DNA of 19,808 bases from Bacillota bacterium (GTDB lineage: Bacteria; Bacillota; Sulfobacillia; JAJZYS01; JAJYTV01), in NCBI GenBank assembly GCA_021792885.1, contig JAJYTV010000005.1, forward strand, positions 1 to 19,808, read 5' to 3'. The translations under genes were made by a program, and so were the position numbers. Under the pieces are notes generated by a model that saw only the letters and a list, made by a program, of their open reading frames with translations, did not search any database and was not told where the DNA came from. Shown one piece after another: positions 14,450 to 19,808 of the stretch; the first letter of the stretch is position 1, and the number at the start of each line of letters is the position of its first letter.

Positions 14450-15295
14450 ACGCAGATTGCGAGAACGCTCGACGAACTGCACGCCGCCGTCACGGCCGAG
14501 CAAAGGCCTGTCGGCCTGATCATCACCCGCGGCTACCTCCACGGGGGGCACGCCGCGCTCGTGCGCGCAGCCCAGCAAGACGGCCTCCTCGCGGTCCTCT
14601 GCATCTTCCTCAGCCACCGCCAGTTCGGTCCCGGCGAGGAGTACGCCCTCTATCCGCGCGACAGCCAGCACGACCTGGAGTTCGCGCTGGCGGAGGGCGT
14701 CGACGTGCTCTGGCTCCCGAAGGAGACGGAGGTCTACCCGCCGGGCTTCGGCACCGAACTGCGTATGCCGGAACTGGAGAAGGCCCTCTACGGCGTCGTG
14801 GGACCCGAGGTGCTGCGCGCCCAGCTGACGAGCGTCGTGCGGCTGATCGGGCTTTCTCGCGCGCAGGCGCTCTACTACGGCGAGCAGGACTGGTACAAGG
14901 CTGCGGCGACGCGCATCGCCCTCGGCGATCTCGCGCTCCCCACGCAGGTGCTGATCGCTCCGACGCTGCGCGCCGAGGACGGCCTCGCGCTCGGCTCGAT
15001 GAACGCGCGCCTGCGTCCCGAGGAGCGGCGCAGCGCCGCGCTGATCTTCCAGGCGCTACAGGACGCGCAGGACCTCTTCACACGCCACGGGGAGTCCGAG
15101 GCGACGCGCCTTCTGGGCCGCACGTCTGCGGCGCTCACCCGCATTCCGGGGTTCCGCCTGCAGTACGTTCACCTCATGGATCCTGTGACGCTTGCAGAGC
15201 GCAGCCGTGCGGTGTCCGGCGACCTCCTGATGGCGGGCGGGTACTTCGGACGCACGCGCCTCCAGGACGCCGTGCGCCTGCCGCGCAACGAGTGA
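14450..15295 (+). CDS. PanC-like (pantoate-beta-alanine ligase fold) protein with altered active site
   Basis: Aligned by eye over its whole length to PanC: 281 residues against about 285. Retained: the start pattern (QIARTLDEL), the two His of the nucleotide site (LHGGH, 30-34), YPR (68-70), GE-D (GEQD, 144-147) and EDGLAL (176-181). Changed: PTMG is ITRG (25-28), FVNP-QF is FLSHRQF (53-59), the LEG-RPGHF-GV pantoate/adenylate segment is unrecognisable, and SSRN is GSMN (182-185). A PanC making pantothenate would not be expected to lose these, so this is probably a paralogue with another substrate or no catalysis. The apparent start is ACG; upstream is an in-frame stop, and the first ATG/GTG would remove the conserved N-terminus. 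ATT at 14456 is the alternative. It lies between SNF2 and yhbH. Confidence 0.75.
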   Translation, partial: TQIARTLDELHAAVTAEQRPVGLIITRGYLHGGHAALVRAAQQDGLLAVLCIFLSHRQFGPGEEYALYPRDSQHDLEFALAEGVDVLWLPKETEVYPPGFGTELRMPELEKALYGVVGPEVLRAQLTSVVRLIGLSRAQALYYGEQDWYKAAATRIALGDLALPTQVLIAPTLRAEDGLALGSMNARLRPEERRSAALIFQALQDAQDLFTRHGESEATRLLGRTSAALTRIPGFRLQYVHLMDPVTLAERSRAVSGDLLMAGGYFGRTRLQDAVRLPRNE

Positions 15296-15358
15296 CCTTG
15301 GTCCATCCAGGAGCATAGGCTGGCAGCAGACCTTCTTCGTCTGAGGAGGCGCTGCGGC

Positions 15359-16429
15359 GTGGACCCTTGGGGACTTGACCTCGAGCGCGGCGCGGAGCGA
15401 GATAGGGCTCGCCACCAAGAGCTCCTGCGCCAGGCGCTCGCCAGCCATCTGAAGGAACTCGTCGTTGAGGAAGCGCTGATCGGCGGAGGCGAACGCGGCC
15501 TCCGCCTCTCCTATCCCGTCCTGCGCGAGCGCCGGCTGCGCTTCGCGCAGGACGAGGTCGAACTAGAGCTCATGCACCGCCCCGACGGCAACGCGGGCGG
15601 GAGCGGCGCCGACGGGGCGGCTGGCGACCAGCCCGGCGAAGAGGAACTCGAGTGGCTGCACGACCGCGTGTCGGAGGAACTGCACCGGCGCTGGCGCCTG
15701 CCGGAACTCGAGGGGTCTCCGCTCTTCGGCAGCCGCCCCGCGGACGTCGACCGCCTGCGGCCGGTCGGCTCCTGGCCGAACCTGCACCGGCGCCAGAGCA
15801 TGATCGCCGCCACACGGCGCGCCCGGATGCAGGGCCTGCCGGTGCGTCTGCGCGAGGAAGACCTGCGCTTCCGCAGCTCCGCGCCGGACGAGGCGCCCGC
15901 TCCGGACTGCCTGATCGTCGCCCTGCGCGACGTCTCCGGCAGCATGGGCGACGAGAAGAAGCTCCTCTGCCGCAGCTTCTTCCACTGGCTCGTCGACTTC
16001 GTGCGCGCCGACTACGGGCCGCTCGAGATCGCGTACGTCGTGCACCACACGGAGGCCCGCCGCGTCGAAGAGGAGGAGTTCTTCCGGCGCGTCGAGTCGG
16101 GCGGCACCAAGGTCTCGTCCGCCTACCGGGTCGCGCTCGATCTGGCGCGCACCGCGAAGAGCACGGGGAGGCAGGTGCTGGTGCTGCACTTTACCGACGG
16201 TGACAACTGGGGCGACAGCGACAACCGCGTCTCGCGGGATCTCGTACGCGAGATCCTGGAGACGAGCGAGCTCTTCGCCTACGTCGAGGTGCGGCCGCAC
16301 GGCCGCGCCTCCGGGCTCGGGACGGCGCTCTCCGAAGTGGAGGCGCCGCACTTCCGCACGCTGCGCGTTGCGGACCGGCAAGGCGTGCTCGACGCGCTCG
16401 ACGCGCTCTTCGGCGATGCGCAGGGATGA
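15359..16429 (+). CDS. yhbH: YhbH/YeaH-family protein with VWA-like domain
   Basis: A 356-residue DUF444/YhbH protein (B. subtilis YhbH is near 390). The C-terminal half has a von Willebrand A-like metal site: DVSGSMG (Asp191, Ser193, Ser195), Thr250 in SGGTKVSSA and HFTDGDNWGDSD (277-288). The middle has a flexible Gly/Ala/Asp linker (78-95). In Bacillus this gene acts with the kinase PrkA and SpoVR (YeaG-YeaH-YcgB in enterics), in sporulation and stress; no catalysis is known. The GTG start has GAGGAGG 9 nt upstream. It overlaps spoVR by 14 nt. No prkA lies beside it here, unlike the common arrangement. A possible sigma-E-like CATA box near 15314 is too weak to call. Confidence 0.9.
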   Translation: MDPWGLDLERGAERDRARHQELLRQALASHLKELVVEEALIGGGERGLRLSYPVLRERRLRFAQDEVELELMHRPDGNAGGSGADGAAGDQPGEEELEWLHDRVSEELHRRWRLPELEGSPLFGSRPADVDRLRPVGSWPNLHRRQSMIAATRRARMQGLPVRLREEDLRFRSSAPDEAPAPDCLIVALRDVSGSMGDEKKLLCRSFFHWLVDFVRADYGPLEIAYVVHHTEARRVEEEEFFRRVESGGTKVSSAYRVALDLARTAKSTGRQVLVLHFTDGDNWGDSDNRVSRDLVREILETSELFAYVEVRPHGRASGLGTALSEVEAPHFRTLRVADRQGVLDALDALFGDAQG

Positions 16430-17627
16430 ACTCGGGCGGCGCGCCCAGCGGCTCGCCCAGGAGTTCGGGCTCGATGGGGCGGGAATCCAGTTCTTTCGCA
16501 TTCCCCAGATCACGATGCAGGAGCTCGCGACCTACGGCTTCCTCGGGCGCTACGGGCACTGGAGCCGCGGCAAGACCTACCACCGCACGAGGATGCAGGC
16601 GAACCTCGGACTGCAGCGCTTCTACGAGGTGATCGTGAACACAGAGCCGCCGCAGGCCTACGTGCTCGAGGGCAACGGCGCGATCGAGGACGTCACCGTG
16701 ATGGCGCACGTCGCGGGCCACGCCGACTTCTTCCGCCAAAACCTCTGGATGCAGGGACTCGCCGAGGGGGCCGCGCGGCGCCTGCCGCTGCACCGGCGCC
16801 GGCTGCAGGAGTACGGCGCGCGCTACGGAGAGCGCCCCCTCGAGGAGACGCTCGACCGCGCACTGCTCCTTGAGCAGTATTGCGCGCCCTTCGGACCGGA
16901 GGACGTGCTGGGCGCCGTGGCGCGCGGCGGTGCGGCCCTGCAGGGCTGGCAGCGCAATTGCCTGGAGATCGTGCGCGAGGAGGGGATCTACTTCCGCGCG
17001 CAGCAGCGCACAAAGATCCTCAATGAGGGCTGGGCGACTTTCTGGCATCTGCGCATCATGCGCGCTCTCGACCTCGCGCCAGGCGAGTACGTCGAGTTCG
17101 CAACGCTGCACAGCCAGATCGTCGCGCTCGCACCGGGCCGCTTCAACCCGTACGCGCTCGGGCTCGCGATGCTCGAGGAGATCGCTGCGGACTATGGGGC
17201 AGGGCCCGGCGGAGATGCTCCGCGGGAGGCCCTCGAGGCGCTCTTCGCGGTGCGCCGCTACGAGGATGATGCCGCCTTCCTGCGCAACCACCTCACGCAG
17301 CAGGTGGTGGATCGCCTGGAGCTCTTCCTGCGCCGCGGCGAGGCAGGCGGGCGCGCCGCGACGGTCGAGGAAGCGCGGGACGCGCTGCTGCTCGCGGTGG
17401 GCGGCGGGTCGCGCCCGCAAGTCGAGGTGGAGCAGGCGGATGCGGGCCTGACGCTGCGGCTGCGCCATCTGCACGATGGCCGCGACCTCGACCTGCCGGA
17501 GGCGGAAGCCGTTCTCGGGGAGATCCAGGCGATGTGGGGTGCACCTGTGCAGCTCGAGACGGCCGCGGCAGGGCAGAGGCTCGTACTGCGTCACGATGGG
17601 GGCGCGGTGACGCGCCGGACCGAGTAG
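16416..17627 (+). CDS. spoVR: SpoVR family stage V sporulation protein
   Basis: A 403-residue SpoVR-family protein. Diagnostic stretches: YGHWSRGKTYHRTRMQANLGL (shortened here; residues 46-66), YEVIVNTEPPQAYVLEGN, VMAHVAGHADFF (90-101) and LNEGWATFWHLRIM. In Bacillus SpoVR is sigma-E controlled and involved in spore cortex formation; the biochemical role is not known. It is shorter than the Bacillus protein (about 465), mostly in the middle and C-terminus, and the core motifs are intact. The ATG at 16416 overlaps yhbH by 14 nt and has no good ribosome binding site, so it is coupled to yhbH translation. The yhbH-spoVR pairing matches the known functional association of these families. Confidence 0.92.
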   Translation: MRRDELGRRAQRLAQEFGLDGAGIQFFRIPQITMQELATYGFLGRYGHWSRGKTYHRTRMQANLGLQRFYEVIVNTEPPQAYVLEGNGAIEDVTVMAHVAGHADFFRQNLWMQGLAEGAARRLPLHRRRLQEYGARYGERPLEETLDRALLLEQYCAPFGPEDVLGAVARGGAALQGWQRNCLEIVREEGIYFRAQQRTKILNEGWATFWHLRIMRALDLAPGEYVEFATLHSQIVALAPGRFNPYALGLAMLEEIAADYGAGPGGDAPREALEALFAVRRYEDDAAFLRNHLTQQVVDRLELFLRRGEAGGRAATVEEARDALLLAVGGGSRPQVEVEQADAGLTLRLRHLHDGRDLDLPEAEAVLGEIQAMWGAPVQLETAAAGQRLVLRHDGGAVTRRTE

Positions 17628-17679
17628 GCGCGAAGGCGCGCACACTGCGCGGAGGGAATCGGCGCGCAAGACCGAAGGA

Positions 17680-17712
17680 TATATACCCAGAAGGACCGCG
17701 CCGCTGCGCGGT
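17680..17712 (+). promoter_or_regulatory. AT-rich box and leader hairpin before the zinc-ribbon gene
   Basis: TATATA (17680-17685) stands out in GC-rich DNA and could be a -10, but no matching -35 is clear. It is followed by the perfect hairpin ACCGCGC-CGCT-GCGCGGT (17695-17712), which lies 8 nt before the ribosome binding site GGGAGG (17720-17725). The hairpin may be a leader structure or a weak terminator of the yhbH-spoVR unit. Confidence 0.35.
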
Positions 17713-17731
17713 TCCCCCTGGGAGGCGACGC

Positions 17732-18484
17732 ATGAAGACCTGTCAGACCTGCGGTGCATCGGCTCCGGACGACGAGCGCGTCTGTCAGGGGTGCGGAACA
17801 CCGTTTCCCATCGGATCGGTGCGTGAGGATGCGCGGGTCGTGCAGCTGCGCGAGCACAGGGAGCGCAAGGAGCGGGAGGAGGCGCGCCGCTACTGGCAGC
17901 AGCAGCGCCGCCAGAACCAGGCCCGCCGTGCGCGCTCGAGCGCCTGGGGTTACTGGAGCGCGTCGCCCGCGACGATCGTCCTGATGGCCCTCACGCTGAT
18001 CTTTTCGATTGTGGCCATGCTGGGGATCGGGGGCATCCTGTCCTTCAGCGGTCCGCTGGAACTCGTGCTGCTGCTCTTCGTCAATCCGAGCCTGCTGAGC
18101 CTCCTGTTCGCCCTCTTCTTCCTGTACATGGTCGGCGGGCAGCTGGAGCGCTCCGTGCCACTCGCGCTGTACATCATCGTGTTCCTGGGCAGCGGCCTTC
18201 TGGGAGACCTCGTCGAGATGCAGATCGGCGTGGCGCCCATCGGACTCGGGCCGGCGCTCTGGGGGATGGTGGGCGCCCTCTACATGTGGAGCAGGCTGCG
18301 CAGCTACGGCGCCTACCCGATGCAATGGCTCACGGGCACCATTGTGATGACCCTCGTCCTGAACCTTGTTCTCTTGAACTTCAACATCGGCCAGCTGCTC
18401 GCCCAGATCGTCCTCGCCCTGCTCATCGGCGTGGGCATCGTCTGGGTCTGGACCCGGATCCCGGGCACCGGCCGCATGCGCTGA
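17732..18484 (+). CDS. Zinc-ribbon membrane protein with inactive rhomboid-like domain
   Basis: A 250-residue protein. N-terminal zinc ribbon with Cys4, Cys7, Cys18 and Cys21 (CQTC...CQGC), a highly charged Arg/Glu/Gln linker (31-70), then about six membrane helices (80-240). The membrane part follows the rhomboid pattern: SLLFALFFLYMVGGQLER (123-140) matches the HLLFN-LFLYFFG-LER helix and GLGPALWGMVGA (171-182) matches GASGAIFGLLGA. The nucleophile Ser is Gly173, the second-helix His and Asn are Ser123 and Ala127, and no catalytic His is seen in the last helix. So it should not be a protease, but could bind membrane proteins as other pseudo-rhomboids do. ATG start with GGGAGG 6 nt before. 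It lies between spoVR and an aldo/keto reductase. The family and role are unassigned. Confidence 0.75.
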   Translation: MKTCQTCGASAPDDERVCQGCGTPFPIGSVREDARVVQLREHRERKEREEARRYWQQQRRQNQARRARSSAWGYWSASPATIVLMALTLIFSIVAMLGIGGILSFSGPLELVLLLFVNPSLLSLLFALFFLYMVGGQLERSVPLALYIIVFLGSGLLGDLVEMQIGVAPIGLGPALWGMVGALYMWSRLRSYGAYPMQWLTGTIVMTLVLNLVLLNFNIGQLLAQIVLALLIGVGIVWVWTRIPGTGRMR

Positions 18485-18494
18485 GGAGGCCCTG

Positions 18495-19466
18495 ATGGAA
18501 TACCGCAGACTGGGCCGGACCGGCCTTGAGGTGTCTGCCGTCAGCCTGGGGACGAACTCCCTCGGGTCGCGGGCGGACAAGGAGACGTCGCTCGCCGTCG
18601 TGCACCAGGCGCTCGACCTCGGCATCAACCTGATCGACACCGCCGACATCTACAGCGGCGGACGCTCCGAGGAGATCATCGGCGAGGCGCTTTCGGGACG
18701 CAGGCAGGAGGCCGTGCTGGCCACGAAGGCCGGCTTCCCGGTCGCCGGGGGCCCGAACCGGCGCGGCGGCAGCCGCCAGCACCTCCTGCGCGCAGTGGAG
18801 GATGGCCTGCGCCGGCTGCGCACCGACTACATCGACCTCTTCCAGGTCCACATCTACGACCCCTGGACGCCCGTCGAAGAGACGCTGCGCACACTCGAGG
18901 ACCTCATGCGCCAGGGCAAGGTGCGCTACGTCGGCACCTCGAACTACGCCGCCTGGCAGCTGGCGCTCGCGCTCGGAGAGAGCCGCCTGCGCGGCCTTCC
19001 GCGCTTCGCATCGATCCAGGTCTCCTACTCCCTCGTCGACCGCACGGTCGAGCGCGAGATGCAGCCGCTCTGCGTGCACGAGGGCGTGAGCCTTCTGCCC
19101 TACTATCCGCTCGCGGGCGGCATCCTGACCGGCAAGTACGGCGAGGGCGCGGTGCCGCAAGGATCGCGCGCGCAGAAGGACCCGTCCTTCGTGCGCCGCC
19201 TCGACCCGGACCGCCTGGCCCTCGCCCGCGCCCTGTCGGAGATCGCCCGGGAAGCGGGGGCCTCTCCCGCGGCGCTCAGCATCGCCTGGCTGATGCGGCG
19301 GCCGGCCGTCGCGAGCGTCGTCGTCGGCGCGACGAGCCCTGAGCAGGTGGAGCTGAACCTCGCCGCGCTCGACGTCTCCGCGGAGGACGCCGTGTTCGCC
19401 GCGCTCGACGCGGAGAGCACCCCGTTCCGCGACGGCCCGCCGTTCGCGTCCTACTCGCTCGACTAG
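18495..19466 (+). CDS. Aldo/keto reductase
   Basis: A 323-residue NADPH-dependent aldo/keto reductase with a TIM-barrel fold. N-terminal YRRLGRTGLEVSAVSLGT is typical of the YajO/YghZ-like group. The catalytic tetrad is intact: Asp48, Tyr53 (DTADIYSGG), Lys78 (ATKAG) and His119 (QVHIYDP). The cofactor-binding SIAWLMRRPAVASVVVGATS segment is present. It reduces aldehydes or ketones; the natural substrate is not deducible. ATG at 18495 with AGGAGG (18484-18489), which begins at the last base of the previous gene's stop codon, so the two are probably co-transcribed. Followed 12 bp later by a strong hairpin. Its stop shares the palindrome CTAG with the stop of the convergent gene. Confidence 0.9.
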   Translation: MEYRRLGRTGLEVSAVSLGTNSLGSRADKETSLAVVHQALDLGINLIDTADIYSGGRSEEIIGEALSGRRQEAVLATKAGFPVAGGPNRRGGSRQHLLRAVEDGLRRLRTDYIDLFQVHIYDPWTPVEETLRTLEDLMRQGKVRYVGTSNYAAWQLALALGESRLRGLPRFASIQVSYSLVDRTVEREMQPLCVHEGVSLLPYYPLAGGILTGKYGEGAVPQGSRAQKDPSFVRRLDPDRLALARALSEIAREAGASPAALSIAWLMRRPAVASVVVGATSPEQVELNLAALDVSAEDAVFAALDAESTPFRDGPPFASYSLD

Positions 19467-19808
19467 GACTCTCGTTTTAGGACTCCCGGCGCATCTTCGT
19501 GCCGGGAGTCCTGCTCTCTTGCGCGCAGCGAGAGAAGCCCGACGACGGCGTCAGGGTAGTAGGGGACGAAGCCGAGTTCGAGCCGCGCGCCCGTCCCGGC
19601 CGCGAGCGCCGCGAGGAGGTCGCGCTCCGGGCGGGGGAAGTCGTCGCACACGTTGTAGATGCGCCCTGATGGCTGCTGCTCAAGGCAAAGCCGCATCGCT
19701 TTGGCCATGTCGAAGAGGTGGGTGAGGGAAAGCCAGTTCGACCCGCGATGTGCGAGGCGCAGCACGCCCGCTTCCACCTGGGCGAGGAGGCGCGCGCCGA
19801 AGGGAGCG
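19463..19808 (-). CDS. NAD-dependent epimerase/dehydratase, C-terminal part (5' end outside window)
   Basis: Only the last 114 residues are visible; the protein continues past the right edge. Signs of an extended-SDR sugar epimerase/dehydratase: NWLSLTHLFDMAKAMRLCLE and GRIYNVCDDFP, followed by helix PERDLLAALAAGTGARLEL and the Tyr-rich FVPYYPDAVVGLL, all typical of the C-terminal substrate domain (YeeZ/GalE-like). Catalytic residues and the cofactor loop lie outside. It converges on the aldo/keto reductase and overlaps it by three bases. The last codons run through a 12-bp hairpin, so the C-terminal tail (SRHEDAPGVLKRES) is probably not part of the fold. The substrate is unknown. Confidence 0.75.
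   Translation of the reverse strand, partial: APFGARLLAQVEAGVLRLAHRGSNWLSLTHLFDMAKAMRLCLEQQPSGRIYNVCDDFPRPERDLLAALAAGTGARLELGFVPYYPDAVVGLLSLRAREQDSRHEDAPGVLKRES
19479..19512 (+). terminator. Strong hairpin terminator of the aldo/keto reductase
   Basis: AGGACTCCCGGC (19479-19490) and GCCGGGAGTCCT (19501-19512) form a perfect 12-bp stem with a 10-nt loop, 12 bp after the reductase stop. GCTCTCTT follows, a weak pyrimidine tail. On the minus strand it lies within the coding end of the convergent gene and no T-tract follows. Confidence 0.7.

Noticed and set aside
14440..15318. A 292-codon frame starting with GTG inside the AGGAGGTGA, overlapping the PanC-like gene
   Set aside because: It uses the ribosome binding site itself as the start and gives an Arg/Pro/Ala-rich product without motifs. 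The PanC-like frame is the one with homology, despite its ACG start.
15298..15321. A possible sigma-E-like promoter (CATAGGCT) before yhbH
   Set aside because: Only five of eight -10 bases fit and no -35 match was found at the right distance.
15326..15342. Small inverted repeat CAGAC/GTCTG before yhbH
   Set aside because: Five-base arms with a seven-base loop are expected by chance.
16191..17801. A 536-codon minus-strand frame opposite spoVR
   Set aside because: Antisense shadow; SpoVR family motifs are on the plus strand.
1..19808. CRISPR array, insertion sequences, tRNA or rRNA genes
   Set aside because: I saw no spaced direct repeats, transposase motifs, cloverleaf-like segments or rRNA signatures anywhere in the window.

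Overview
The window is very GC-rich, densely packed bacterial DNA with strong AGGAGG-type ribosome binding sites and frequent GTG and TTG starts. Homologues of YtfJ/GerW, YhbH and SpoVR point to an endospore-forming member of the Bacillota, probably a high-GC lineage. I cannot name the genus. If the selenocysteine call below is right, the organism also has selenocysteine machinery.

Left end (1-4653): a minus-strand acyl-CoA synthetase, cut by the window start, closely resembles the ligase domain of propionyl-CoA synthase (Pcs) of the 3-hydroxypropionate bi-cycle. It diverges from a plus-strand pair, a short-chain dehydrogenase and an iron-type alcohol dehydrogenase. The pair overlaps by one base, and together the three genes could handle a C3 hydroxy acid or aldehyde. 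Region 4660-6568 holds a LytS/LytR-like two-component system with a soluble, cysteine-bearing GAF sensor.

Middle (6586-12152, all minus): a MarR regulator, an ABC half-transporter and an MFS transporter form a tight operon, with an inverted-repeat operator overlapping the promoter. Downstream of it lies an AhpD-family peroxidase-like gene whose reading frame is interrupted by one TGA. The TGA sits exactly where the second catalytic cysteine belongs and is followed at the right distance by a perfect 7-bp hairpin. This is the strongest discovery in the window: a probable selenoprotein. A second MFS transporter lies upstream of the MarR gene.

Right half (12402-19808): ytfJ and an SNF2 helicase overlap. 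Then come a strongly diverged PanC-like protein with an apparent ACG start, yhbH and spoVR (overlapping), a zinc-ribbon protein with a catalytically dead rhomboid-like membrane domain, and an aldo/keto reductase. The last converges on a sugar-epimerase-like gene cut by the window end. The ytfJ-to-spoVR stretch looks like a sporulation or spore-quality neighbourhood; the PanC-like and pseudo-rhomboid proteins are its uncharacterised members.
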